Shown piece after piece: positions 1 through 7,902 of a stretch of 64,000 nt of DNA. The notes beneath the pieces are model-generated. The model saw nothing but the letters and a program-made list of their open reading frames with translations. It did not search any database and was not told where the DNA came from. Origin of the DNA: Modestobacter sp. VKM Ac-2986. GTDB lineage: Bacteria; Actinomycetota; Actinomycetes; Mycobacteriales; Geodermatophilaceae. The first letter of the stretch is position 1. Every line of letters begins with the position of its first letter. The position numbers were made by a program, and so were the translations under genes. The stretch lies in assembly GCF_026967795.1 (NCBI RefSeq), contig NZ_JAPVBH010000001.1:420928-484927 (forward strand), given 5' to 3'.

Positions 1-299
1 GGGTGGTCGGCGCCGAGGGTGCCGCGCTCCGGCTGGACGACGGCCGCACGGTCGGGGTGTCCGCCGTCCTGTGGTGCACCGGGTCGCTGCCGGAGGCCGG
101 CTGGGTCGACGTCCCGGGCGCCCTGGACGACGCCGGGCTGTCGCTGCACGACCGGGGCGCCTCGCCGGTGCCGGGCCTGCACTGGATGGGGCTGCCCTGG
201 CAGACCCGGGTCAACAGCTCGATCATCGACGGCGTCGACCGGGACGCCCGCCGCACCGCCCGCCGTGTCCGCGATGGAGTCCCGGCGCGCCAGAAGTGA
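1..299 (+). CDS. FAD-dependent oxidoreductase, C-terminal part (partial)
   Basis: Open from the left edge of the window in the frame ending at 299, so only the last ~98 residues are visible. The segment reads like the C-terminus of a flavin-containing monooxygenase or thioredoxin-reductase-like flavoprotein: a strand ending in VLWCTG, then PVPGLHWMGLPW, the turn where such enzymes present a cofactor-bound strand near the isoalloxazine, and a short Arg-rich tail. The Rossmann GxGxxG motif would lie upstream and is not seen. It is convergent with the next gene, with 15 nt between the stops. The family call is moderate; the substrate is unknown. Confidence 0.6.
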   Translation, partial: VVGAEGAALRLDDGRTVGVSAVLWCTGSLPEAGWVDVPGALDDAGLSLHDRGASPVPGLHWMGLPWQTRVNSSIIDGVDRDARRTARRVRDGVPARQK

Positions 300-314
300 G
301 CCGCTGGGGCTCCA

Positions 315-1118
315 CTACGCGCGCAGGGACACCGTCTCGCCGCGGCCGACGACGCGGATCTCACCCGGCGCGCGGCGGGCGGCCACCTCGGCCACGAAGT
401 CCCCGATCGGGCTCTTGAAGAGGCCGTAGTCGTCGTAGTGCACCGGCACGGTGACCGGTGGGCGCAGCAGCTCGACCAGGTCGGTGCCCTGCCGGGCGTC
501 CATGGTCACGGTGAGGCCGGCGACCTTGGTGCCGCCCAGGTGCGGGACCAGCGCGTCGAGCGGGCCGCAGCGCTGCAGCACCTCACCCAGCACCGGCCGG
601 AACAGGCTGTCGCCGGTGACGTAGCCGCGCCAGGTCACCGCCCCGCCGCGCACCAGCTCGAGCACGCTGCCCATCACCTGCGGCAGCAGCCGGGCCAGCG
701 GGCCGGGCCCGTGGACGCCGGGCACGCTGGTGACCCGCAGGACGGCGTCCCCGCGGGTGAGCTCGTGGGTCTGCCAGGCGCGCAGGTCCGAGGTGTCGGT
801 GAACCCGCGCTTCGCCAGGCAGCCGGCCGCCTCGGGCGTGGTGATCACGGGTGTGGCCTTGGGCAGCGACCGGGTGGCGACCCGGTCCCAGTGGTCGCCG
901 TGCATGTGGCTGAGCAGGACGGCGTCCAGGGCCGGCAGCTGCGCAGGCAGCAGCGCCGGCTGGGTGAGCCGCCGGCTGCGCAGGCCGTAGCCCAGGTGTG
1001 CCCACTGGCCGCGGTGCAGGAAGTTCGGGTCGGTCAGCAGCGTGAACGGGCCCAGGCGCAGCAGCGTCGTGGCGGTGCCGCCGAAGGTCAGCGTGACGTC
1101 GTCCGGTGCGTCGGGCAT
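315..1118 (-). CDS. MBL-fold metallo-hydrolase (UlaG/RomA-like)
   Basis: This 267-residue protein has the metallo-beta-lactamase fold. The zinc-binding signature HMHGDHWD lies at residues 71-78 (His71, His73, Asp75, His76). Further metal ligands are probably the His of VPGVHGPG and the Asp of YVTGDSLF, with a late His in VPVHYDD. The layout resembles the UlaG/N-acyl-phosphatidylethanolamine phospholipase D branch of soluble hydrolases, but nothing in the sequence fixes the substrate. There is no signal peptide, so it should be cytoplasmic. The ATG at 1118 is the natural start; a MarR gene on the same strand ends 17 nt upstream of it. Confidence 0.85.
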   Translation of the reverse strand: MPDAPDDVTLTFGGTATTLLRLGPFTLLTDPNFLHRGQWAHLGYGLRSRRLTQPALLPAQLPALDAVLLSHMHGDHWDRVATRSLPKATPVITTPEAAGCLAKRGFTDTSDLRAWQTHELTRGDAVLRVTSVPGVHGPGPLARLLPQVMGSVLELVRGGAVTWRGYVTGDSLFRPVLGEVLQRCGPLDALVPHLGGTKVAGLTVTMDARQGTDLVELLRPPVTVPVHYDDYGLFKSPIGDFVAEVAARRAPGEIRVVGRGETVSLRA

Positions 1119-1134
1119 GTGCGGCGGTTACCCC

Positions 1135-1668
1135 TCAGCCGGGCGGGGTCAACCCCGGCAGGCGGTGCTGCAGCTGGGCGGGCCGGGGCAGCGTGCCGTG
1201 GGCGATCACCTGCTCGTGCACCTGCTCCATGGCCGTCCGCAGCGGGGTGAGCAGCGCGGGGTCCAGGCCGTCGAAGAACGCCGCCCGCACGAACGCGCCG
1301 TGCGCGGGGGTGGCGGCGGCGACCGCGGCCCGGCCGGCGTCGGTGAGGACGGCGTCGGTCGCCCGCCGGTCGGTGGTCGAGGGGGCGCGCTCGACCAGGC
1401 CCCGGTCGCTCATCCGCTGCAGGTGGTGGGAGAGCCGGCTGCGCTCCCAGCTGATCCGGGCGGCCAGGGCCGTCAGCTGCAGGCGCTCGCCCGGGGAGTC
1501 GGCCAGGGCGTTGAGCACGTGGAAGTCCGGCAGCGACAGGTCGCTGTCCCGCTGGAGCTGGCTGTTCATCTCGTAGGTCAGCCGCAGCGCGACCCGCATG
1601 TAGGCGAACCAGGTCTCCTGCTGTTCATCGGTCAGGACCGGTTCGGGGGCTCCCGCAGTTGGTGACAT
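1135..1668 (-). CDS. MarR family transcriptional regulator
   Basis: A 177-residue winged-helix regulator. The recognition helix region reads LTALAARISWERSRLSHHL, followed by the wing with VERAPSTTDRRATDAVLT, a typical MarR wing containing the DRR motif. MarR proteins are dimeric repressors released by small ligands. The ATG at 1668 lies in the middle of the palindrome TGACATGTCA, so the protein very probably represses its own translation-start/promoter region. It is divergent from the esterase gene at 1749 with 80 nt between. The same palindrome recurs before the SDR gene at 3179, suggesting a small local regulon. Confidence 0.88.
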   Translation of the reverse strand: MSPTAGAPEPVLTDEQQETWFAYMRVALRLTYEMNSQLQRDSDLSLPDFHVLNALADSPGERLQLTALAARISWERSRLSHHLQRMSDRGLVERAPSTTDRRATDAVLTDAGRAAVAAATPAHGAFVRAAFFDGLDPALLTPLRTAMEQVHEQVIAHGTLPRPAQLQHRLPGLTPPG

Positions 1669-1672
1669 GTCA
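1663..1672. promoter_or_regulatory. Candidate MarR operator (copy 1)
   Basis: A perfect 10-bp palindrome, TGACATGTCA, spans the ATG of the MarR gene (1668-1666 on the minus strand). On the plus strand a weak -10-like TAACTT (1675-1680) follows, so binding could block the divergent esterase promoter too. An identical palindrome is at 3115-3124. Operator assignment is inference from position and repetition. Confidence 0.6.
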
Positions 1673-1748
1673 TGTAACTTCCGCTCGACGGTCCGGTCAG
1701 TGTCGACCCCGACCGTCTCCCGTGGAGACCCAGCCGAGGAGCAGCCCC

Positions 1749-2714
1749 GTGTCCGACCCCGTCAAGCCCGTCCTCGAAGCGCCCGCGCAGGCCTTCGCCG
1801 ACGCCAACTCGACCCCGCCGTTCCTGTACCAGCTGGCCCCGGAGAAGGGCCGCGAGATCGCCGTCCAGGTGCAGACCGACCCGCCGCCGGTGCTGCCCCC
1901 GGCCGACGTCGAGGACCTCGTCGTCCCCGGCGGCCCGACCGGTGAGGTGCGGGTGCGGATCGTCCGGCCGAAGGGCGCCACCGGCCCGCTGCCCGTCGTG
2001 CTCTACGTGCACGGCCTGGGCTGGGTGTTCGGCGGCCCGGTGACCCACGACCGGCTGGTGCGCGAGATCGCCGTCGGCACGCAGGCCGCCGTGGTCTTCC
2101 CCGACTACGACCTGGCGCCCGAGCACCGGTACCCGACCCAGGTCGAGCAGGTGTGGGCGGTCGCCGACTGGATCGCCATGAACGGCGCCGAGAACGGGCT
2201 GGACCCGGCGCGCCTGGCGGTGGCCGGCGACTCGGTGGGCGGCAACATGGCCACCGTCGCCACGATCCTGGCCAAGCAGCGGGGCGGCGTGCAGTTCCAG
2301 GGCCAGCTGCTCTACTACCCGGTCACGAACGCCGCCTTCGACACCGGTTCCTACGAGCAGTTCGCCACGGGCTACTTCCTCGCCCGCGAGGGCATGCAGT
2401 GGTTCTGGGACCAGTACACGACCGACGAGGCCCAGCGCGCCGAGATCACCGCCTCCCCGCTGCGCGCCACCACCGAGGAGCTCGCCGGGCTGCCGCAGGC
2501 GCTGGTGATCGTGGCCGAGGCCGACGTGCTGCGCGACGAGGGTGAGGCCTACGCAGCCAAGCTCCGCGCGGCCGGCGTCCCGGTCACCGCGGTGCGCTAC
2601 GGCGGGATCATCCACGACTTCGTGGGCCTCCAGCCGCTGCGGCACACCTTCGCCGCCGAGGCCGCGATCAACCAGGGCATCGCGTTCCTGCGCGGCGTGC
2701 TGGGCACCGACTGA
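1749..2714 (+). CDS. Alpha/beta hydrolase, HSL-type (family IV) esterase
   Basis: A 321-residue carboxylesterase/lipase of the hormone-sensitive-lipase family. The nucleophile elbow is GDSVGGN with Ser162, the catalytic Asp is probably Asp259 in ADVLRDEG and the His is His289 in IIHDF. The oxyanion-hole motif is HGLGW (88-92) instead of the usual HGGGW, a small deviation. I chose the GTG at 1749, preceded by a GAGGAG-like ribosome site, because upstream in-frame codons encode a non-conserved leader overlapping the operator. It is transcribed away from the MarR gene and its stop overlaps the next start by one base. The natural ester substrate is unknown. Confidence 0.87.
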   Translation: MSDPVKPVLEAPAQAFADANSTPPFLYQLAPEKGREIAVQVQTDPPPVLPPADVEDLVVPGGPTGEVRVRIVRPKGATGPLPVVLYVHGLGWVFGGPVTHDRLVREIAVGTQAAVVFPDYDLAPEHRYPTQVEQVWAVADWIAMNGAENGLDPARLAVAGDSVGGNMATVATILAKQRGGVQFQGQLLYYPVTNAAFDTGSYEQFATGYFLAREGMQWFWDQYTTDEAQRAEITASPLRATTEELAGLPQALVIVAEADVLRDEGEAYAAKLRAAGVPVTAVRYGGIIHDFVGLQPLRHTFAAEAAINQGIAFLRGVLGTD

Positions 2715-3067
2715 TGCCCACCCCCGAGGAGCTGCTGACCCGGATGGTCGACGAGGTCTTCAACGAGCCGGACGCCGACCGGCGGGCCGCCGTGATCGCG
2801 GAGGTCTTCGCCGAGGACGTCGTGTTCACCGACTCGGCGGCCACGGTCACCGGGCGCGCGGCGCTGGCGGACACGGTGACCGGGCTGCTGGCGCAGGGGC
2901 CCGGGTTCCGGTTCACCCCCAGCGGTCCGTTCCGCGGCATCGGCGACCTGGGCATGCGGCCGTGGCGGCTCGGCCCGCCGGACGGCGACCCGGTGCTCGG
3001 CGGCCTGGACGTCGCCCGCGTCGTCGACGGCCGGATCGCCCAGCTCTGGACCGTGCTCGAGGGCTGA
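2714..3067 (+). CDS. SnoaL-like / NTF2-fold protein
   Basis: A 117-residue small protein with the NTF2/SnoaL-like pattern: an N-terminal helix (EELLTRMVDEVFN), a FAEDVVFTD strand, a GRAALADTV helix, and strands ending in VDGRIAQLWTVLEG. Such folds act as isomerases, cyclases or plain ligand binders. No catalytic residue can be assigned with certainty. The ATG overlaps the stop of the esterase gene (TGATG), so the two are almost certainly co-translated. The same MarR control as the esterase is likely. Confidence 0.75.
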   Translation: MPTPEELLTRMVDEVFNEPDADRRAAVIAEVFAEDVVFTDSAATVTGRAALADTVTGLLAQGPGFRFTPSGPFRGIGDLGMRPWRLGPPDGDPVLGGLDVARVVDGRIAQLWTVLEG

Positions 3068-3114
3068 GCGTGCGGCGGGGGCGCCGATGGGCGCCTCCGC
3101 CGTCCGGGAACAGA

Positions 3115-3124
3115 TGACATGTCA
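3115..3124. promoter_or_regulatory. Candidate MarR operator (copy 2)
   Basis: A second exact TGACATGTCA palindrome, 55 nt before the ATG of the SDR gene at 3179 and identical to the one over the marR start codon. Chance recurrence of a 10-bp word exactly at the two promoters of one small cluster is unlikely, so I infer that the MarR protein controls the SDR as well. Confidence 0.6.
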
Positions 3125-3178
3125 CGTTGTTGTCCGGGGCGGCGGTCACCCCGCCCCGACACGAGAGAAGGCACCACC

Positions 3179-3928
3179 ATGGGACAGCTCGAGGGCAGGA
3201 CGGCACTGGTCACCGGCGCGACGAGCGGGATCGGCCTGGCCACCGCCCAGCGGTTCGCCGCCGAGGGCGCGCACGTGTTCCTGACCGGCCGCCGCCAGGA
3301 CGCGCTCGACGAGGCCGTCGCCTCGATCGGGCACGGCGCGGTCGGCGTGCAGGGCGACGCCAGCGACCTCGCCGCGATCGACCGGCTGTTCGCCGAGATC
3401 GCCGCCGCCGGGCGCGGCCTGGACGTCGTGTTCGCCAACGCCGGCGGCGGGGAGTTCGCCGCGCTCGGGGAGATCACCCCGGAGCACTACGCGCAGACCT
3501 TCGACCTCAACGTCCGCGGCACCCTGTTCACCGTGCAGGGGGCGCTGCCGCTGCTCAACGACGGCGCGTCGATCGTGCTGGCCGGTTCCACCGCCACCCT
3601 GCACGGGACGCCGTCCTTCAGCGTCTACGCCGCCTCCAAGGCCGCGGTCCACTCCTTCGCCAGGACCTGGGCCGTCGAGCTCGCCGGCCGCGGCATCCGG
3701 GTGAACACCCTGGTCCCCGGCCCGACCGAGACGCCGGGGCTGGTGGCGCTGGCCCCGGACTCGGCCGCCGCGCAGCAGATGCTGCAGGGGATGGCCGCCG
3801 GCATCCCGCTCAGGCGGGTCGCGCACACCTCGGAGATCGCCGCCGGAGCGCTGTTCCTCGCCTCGGACCAGAGCAGCTTCATGACCGGCAACGAGCTGGT
3901 GCTCGACGGCGGCGAGGACCAGGCCTGA
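3179..3928 (+). CDS. SDR family oxidoreductase (classical)
   Basis: A 249-residue classical short-chain dehydrogenase. The cofactor motif TGATSGIG is at the N-terminus, the structural NAG (FANAGGG) follows the fourth strand, and the catalytic Ser/Tyr/Lys are in LAGST and YAASK. The C-terminus ends in GGEDQA after the usual VLDGG turn. It reduces or oxidises an unknown alcohol/ketone with NAD(P)H. The ATG at 3179 has a GAGAGAAGG ribosome site. The MarR-type palindrome lies directly upstream, and a strong hairpin follows the stop, so it is probably a single-gene transcript coregulated with the esterase. Confidence 0.9.
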   Translation: MGQLEGRTALVTGATSGIGLATAQRFAAEGAHVFLTGRRQDALDEAVASIGHGAVGVQGDASDLAAIDRLFAEIAAAGRGLDVVFANAGGGEFAALGEITPEHYAQTFDLNVRGTLFTVQGALPLLNDGASIVLAGSTATLHGTPSFSVYAASKAAVHSFARTWAVELAGRGIRVNTLVPGPTETPGLVALAPDSAAAQQMLQGMAAGIPLRRVAHTSEIAAGALFLASDQSSFMTGNELVLDGGEDQA

Positions 3929-3932
3929 CCCC

Positions 3933-3967
3933 TCGTGCCCTGCTCCCGGCCCGGCAGCAGGGCACGA
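3933..3967. terminator. Hairpin after SDR gene
   Basis: A perfect 12-bp stem (TCGTGCCCTGCT / AGCAGGGCACGA) with an 11-nt loop, starting 5 nt after the SDR stop. There is no U-tract, as is usual in high-GC actinobacteria. Confidence 0.65.
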
Positions 3968-4031
3968 CCTTCCCCAGACCTCCCGCGGGCGGGCAGACTG
4001 CCGGCGGCACCGATCCCCCGAGGAGCACCCC

Positions 4032-4370
4032 ATGGACCAGATCGACCCGACCGTCCCGCCGAGCGGCACCGGCTGCGTGGACTGCGACGCCACCGGCTCG
4101 TGGTGGCTGCACCTGCGCCGCTGCGCGGCCTGCGGGCACGTCGGCTGCTGCGACTCCTCGCCCAACCAGCACGCCACCGCGCACGCGACGGGCACCGGCC
4201 ACCGCGTGGTGCAGAGCTTCGAGCCCGGCGAGGACTGGTTCTGGGACTACGGCGCGGGCGAGTTCGCGCGCGGCCCGCAGCTCGTCGCGCCCACCGCGCA
4301 CCCGGCCGACCAGCCGGCGCCCGGTCCGGCGGGTCGTGTGCCGGCCGACTGGACGTCGCACCTGCACTGA
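4032..4370 (+). CDS. UBP-type zinc finger protein
   Basis: A 112-residue protein made of one ubiquitin-hydrolase-type zinc finger (zf-UBP). Ligand candidates are the Cys pairs in GCVDCD and RCAACGHVGCCD and the His residues in NQHATAH and GTGHRV. In eukaryotes this finger binds the C-terminus of ubiquitin; bacteria of this kind lack canonical ubiquitin, so the ligand here is unknown. The gene lies 30 nt before a Na+/H+ antiporter that carries a closely similar finger (both have LRRC..CGHVGCCDSSP), so the two are likely co-transcribed and functionally linked. Confidence 0.85.
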   Translation: MDQIDPTVPPSGTGCVDCDATGSWWLHLRRCAACGHVGCCDSSPNQHATAHATGTGHRVVQSFEPGEDWFWDYGAGEFARGPQLVAPTAHPADQPAPGPAGRVPADWTSHLH

Positions 4371-4400
4371 GAAGATCGTCCCCGTGACGGAACGGACCCC

Positions 4401-6269
4401 ATGGAGCTGACCGCCCAGCTGGTGGCCCTGGTCATCGCCGTCGGGGTGGTCGCCGTCGCCTGCGACCGCTTCGGCTGGCCGACCCCGCTCGTGCTCGTGG
4501 TGGTCGGCGCCGCGGCGTCGTACCTGCCGCACGTGCCCGACGTGCAGCTCGACCCGGACGTCGTCCTCTTCGCCATCCTGCCGCCGCTGCTCTACGCGAC
4601 GACGTCACGCACGTCGTTGTTCGACTTCAAGCACAACAAACCGAGCATCATCGCGATGAGCGTCGTGCTCGTCGTGGTGACGACGCTGTTCGTGGGCTGG
4701 GTGACCTGGCTGCTGCTGCCCGGCGTGGCGCTGGCGGCCGCGCTGGCGCTGGGCGCCGTGGTGGCCCCGCCGGACGCGATCGCGGCCTCGGCGGTGGGCC
4801 GCCGGCTCGGGCTGCCGCGGCGGGTGTCCACGCTGCTGGAGCACGAGAGCCTCGTCAACGACGCCGCCGCGCTGATCGCGCTGAGCGTCGCGGTCTCGGC
4901 GCTGACCTCCTCGCCCTCGGCCCCCGAGGTCGCCGGGGAGTTCGTCTGGGCCGTGGTCGGGGCGGCGCTGGTCGGCGGGGTGGTCGCCGCGGTGCTCGGC
5001 TTCGCGCGGGCCCGGCTGAAGGACCCGGTGCTCGACACGCTGGTGTCCTTCGTCGCCCCCTACCTGGCCTTCCTCGCCGCGGAGGAGGTGCACGCCTCCG
5101 GCGTCCTGGCCACCGTCGTGACCGGCCTGACGCTGGCGCACTGGTCGCCGAAGATCCAGACGGCGTCGGCCCGGGTCACCGAGGCGATCACCTGGCGCAC
5201 CGTGGCCTTCGTGCTGGAGAACGGCGTCTTCCTGGTGATCGGGTTGCAGCTGCCCGGCCTGCTCTCGGGTGCGGCCGACAGCGGCCTGGGCACCGGGCGG
5301 ATCGTCCTCGTCTGCCTCGGCGTGCTGGTGGCGACGATCGTCATCCGGTTCGCGTTCGTCTTCGGTCTGGCCGGCGTCCTCGCCGTCGGGACGCCGTGGA
5401 TGCGCCGCGAGGCGTGGAGCCCCGCCGTCGCCGGGCTGGTGTCCTGGGCGGGCATGCGCGGGGTGGTCACCCTCGCCGCCGCGCAGGTGCTGCCCGAGGA
5501 CGTGCCCGACCGGGAGGTGCTGCTGCTCGCGGCGTTCACCGTCGTCGTCGGGAGCCTGCTCGTGCAGGGCTCGACACTGCCCTGGCTGGTGCGCAAGGTG
5601 GGGCTGCCGGCACCGGACCCGGCCGAGGACGCGCTGCGGGCCGCCGAGCTCAGCGACGCCGCCAACGCCGCCGGGCTGCGGCGGCTGGACGAGCTGGTCA
5701 CCGGCGACGAGCCCGACGGCGTCGTCCACCGGCTCCGCGACCGCTCGATCGCCCGGTCGCACGCCAGCTGGGAGCGCCTCGGCCGGCCGCTGGCCGACCA
5801 GGAGACGCCCTCGAGCATCTACGCGCGGCTGCGGATGGAGATGCTCGACGCCGAGCGGGACGTCGTCGTCGCGGCCCGGGACGCGGGCTCCGCCCCGGGC
5901 AACGTGCTGGAGGCGGCGCTGGGCCAGATCGACGTCGAGGAGTCGCTGCTGGACCGGCACGAGGAGCTGGAGTCGACCGAGCGGGACCGGGCCCTGGTCC
6001 CGCGGCCGCGCGAGGCGAAGTGCGCGCACCTGCGGCTGGCACCGGTGGGGGAGGCCGACCCGGCCGCGGCCTGCGAGGACTGCGTCCGCGAGGGGACGAC
6101 GTGGGTGCACCTGCGCCGCTGCCTGACCTGTGGCCACGTCGGCTGCTGCGACTCCTCGCCGCGCAGGCACTCGGCGGCGCACTTCGGTGCGGTCGGGCAC
6201 CCGGTGATCGTCAGCGCCGAGCCCGACGAGGCGTGGCGCTGGTGCTGGGTGGACAGCGAGCTGGGCTGA
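4401..6269 (+). CDS. CPA1-type Na+/H+ antiporter with C-terminal zf-UBP domain
   Basis: A 622-residue membrane protein. Residues ~1-400 form about a dozen hydrophobic helices of the CPA1/NhaP antiporter family, including the ND motif in SLVNDAAALI and the GMRG segment (WAGMRGVVTLAAA). Residues ~410-530 are a soluble helical region rich in Asp, Glu and Arg. Residues ~540-622 are a UBP-type zinc finger with the ligand pattern C..C, C..C, H..H in CEDC, CLTCGHVGCCDSSP and HSAAHF. It should exchange cytoplasmic Na+ (or K+) for H+. The finger may regulate the transporter; it is nearly the same as the free protein encoded just upstream. Confidence 0.9.
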   Translation: MELTAQLVALVIAVGVVAVACDRFGWPTPLVLVVVGAAASYLPHVPDVQLDPDVVLFAILPPLLYATTSRTSLFDFKHNKPSIIAMSVVLVVVTTLFVGWVTWLLLPGVALAAALALGAVVAPPDAIAASAVGRRLGLPRRVSTLLEHESLVNDAAALIALSVAVSALTSSPSAPEVAGEFVWAVVGAALVGGVVAAVLGFARARLKDPVLDTLVSFVAPYLAFLAAEEVHASGVLATVVTGLTLAHWSPKIQTASARVTEAITWRTVAFVLENGVFLVIGLQLPGLLSGAADSGLGTGRIVLVCLGVLVATIVIRFAFVFGLAGVLAVGTPWMRREAWSPAVAGLVSWAGMRGVVTLAAAQVLPEDVPDREVLLLAAFTVVVGSLLVQGSTLPWLVRKVGLPAPDPAEDALRAAELSDAANAAGLRRLDELVTGDEPDGVVHRLRDRSIARSHASWERLGRPLADQETPSSIYARLRMEMLDAERDVVVAARDAGSAPGNVLEAALGQIDVEESLLDRHEELESTERDRALVPRPREAKCAHLRLAPVGEADPAAACEDCVREGTTWVHLRRCLTCGHVGCCDSSPRRHSAAHFGAVGHPVIVSAEPDEAWRWCWVDSELG

Positions 6270-6308
6270 CGGCACGCCCGTGCGGACCGTGCCTGGTAGA
6301 CACAGTGC

Positions 6309-7823
6309 GTGGCTGGTGAACGCTCCGTCGACGAGTCCTTCCTCGCGCTCCCGCTGTCCGCCCTCGCCGACGCGGCGCTGACCCGCGCGGTCGACCTGGG
6401 CTGCGAGCACGCCGACCTGCGGGTCGAGCGGATCCGCACCCAGACCGTGCGGCTGCGCGACGCCCGGCTGGAGGCGCTGGCCGACGGGGAGGACCTCGGG
6501 CTCGCCGTCCGGGTCGTGCACGAGGGCACCTGGGGCTTCGCCGCCGGCGTCGTCCTCACCGCGGCCGAGGCGGTGCGGCTGGCCGAGGAGGCCGTCGCCG
6601 TCGCCCGGGTGTCGGCGGCGATGAACACCGACCGCGTGGCGCTCGCCCCCGAGCCGGTGTACGCCGACGGGGAGTGGGTGTCGGCCTACGAGGTCGACCC
6701 GTTCGCCGTCCCGGACGCGGAGAAGACCGCGCTGCTGACCGAGCTGTCCGAGCAGCTGCTGGCCGCCGACGGCGTCGAGCACGTCAGCAGCAGCGTCATG
6801 CAGGTCAAGGAGCAGAAGTTCTACGCCGACACCGCCGGCACCCGCACCCGGCAGCAGCGCGTGCGGGTGCACCCGGAGTTCACCGCCTCGACCGTGGACC
6901 GGGCGACCGGCACCTTCGAGTCGATGCGCACGCTGGCCCCGCCGGTGGGCCGCGGCTGGGAGTTCCTCACCGGGGAGCACTGGGACTGGCGCGGTGAGCT
7001 GACCCAGCTCCCGGAGCTGCTGCGGGAGAAGGTCAAGGCGCCCTCGGTCGAGGCCGGCCGCTACGACGTCGTCGTCGACCCCTCCAACCTGTGGCTGACC
7101 ATCCACGAGTCCATCGGGCACGCCACCGAGCTGGACCGGGCGCTGGGCTACGAGGCCGCCTACGCCGGCACGTCGTTCGCCACCGTCGACAAGCTGGGGA
7201 ACCTGCAGTACGGCTCGCCGCTGATGAACGTCACCGGCGACCGCACCGCCGAGCACGGGCTCTCCACCGTCGGCTGGGACGACGAGGGCGTGGCCGGCCA
7301 GCAGTGGGACCTGATCCGCGACGGCGTGCTGGTCGGCTACCAGGTCGACCGCAACATGGCCCGGCTGCGCGGGATGGAGCGCTCCAACGGCTGCTCCTTC
7401 GCCGACTCCGCCGCCCACGTGCCGGTGCAGCGGATGGCCAACGTGTCCCTGCAGCCCGATCCGCAGGGCCCTTCGACCGAGGCGCTGATCGGTGGGGTCG
7501 AGCGCGGCATCTACGTGGTCGGCGACAACAGCTGGTCGATCGACATGCAGCGGTACAACTTCCAGTTCACCGCCCAGCGGTTCTACAAGATCGAGGGCGG
7601 GCAGCTCGCCGGCCAGCTCCGCGACGTCGCCTACCAGGCGACGACGACGGACTTCTGGGGTTCGATGACCGCGGTCGGTGGCCCGGAGACCTACGTGCTC
7701 GGCGGGGCGTTCAACTGCGGCAAGGCCCAGCCCGGGCAGGTCGCGCCGGTCAGCCACGGCTGCCCGAGCGCACTGTTCGAGAACACGACCATCCTCAACA
7801 CGAAGCAGGAGGGTGGGCGATGA
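6309..7823 (+). CDS. tldD: Metalloprotease TldD
   Basis: A 504-residue TldD-family protein. The zinc motif HExxxH is seen as HESIGH (His266, Glu267, His271), and a conserved Cys lies near the end in GAFNCGKAQPGQ. In E. coli TldD and TldE form a heterodimeric protease that trims small peptides such as the antitoxin CcdA and microcin B17 precursor; TldD carries the active site. The GTG at 6309 gives the first in-frame start compatible with the family. The partner gene follows after a 79-nt repeat-like spacer. Confidence 0.93.
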   Translation: MAGERSVDESFLALPLSALADAALTRAVDLGCEHADLRVERIRTQTVRLRDARLEALADGEDLGLAVRVVHEGTWGFAAGVVLTAAEAVRLAEEAVAVARVSAAMNTDRVALAPEPVYADGEWVSAYEVDPFAVPDAEKTALLTELSEQLLAADGVEHVSSSVMQVKEQKFYADTAGTRTRQQRVRVHPEFTASTVDRATGTFESMRTLAPPVGRGWEFLTGEHWDWRGELTQLPELLREKVKAPSVEAGRYDVVVDPSNLWLTIHESIGHATELDRALGYEAAYAGTSFATVDKLGNLQYGSPLMNVTGDRTAEHGLSTVGWDDEGVAGQQWDLIRDGVLVGYQVDRNMARLRGMERSNGCSFADSAAHVPVQRMANVSLQPDPQGPSTEALIGGVERGIYVVGDNSWSIDMQRYNFQFTAQRFYKIEGGQLAGQLRDVAYQATTTDFWGSMTAVGGPETYVLGGAFNCGKAQPGQVAPVSHGCPSALFENTTILNTKQEGGR

Positions 7824-7902
7824 GCCAGCACCTCGGCCGGCGAGCGCCAGCGAGTCGGCGAGTGAGCATCGCAGCGAGCGCCGGCGAGCGAGGAGCGGAG
7901 CG
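7824..7902. repeat. GCGAGCG-rich intergenic element between tldD and tldE
   Basis: The 79-nt spacer is built from variants of GGCGAGCG and AGCGAG(T/C). It runs into GAGGAGCGGAGCG, which supplies the ribosome-binding site for the tldE ATG at 7903. Its two edges look alike (GGGCGATGAGC at the tldD stop and GAGCGATGAGC at the tldE start), as if the start region had been duplicated around an inserted element. Whether it is a dispersed genomic repeat cannot be decided from one copy. Confidence 0.5.
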
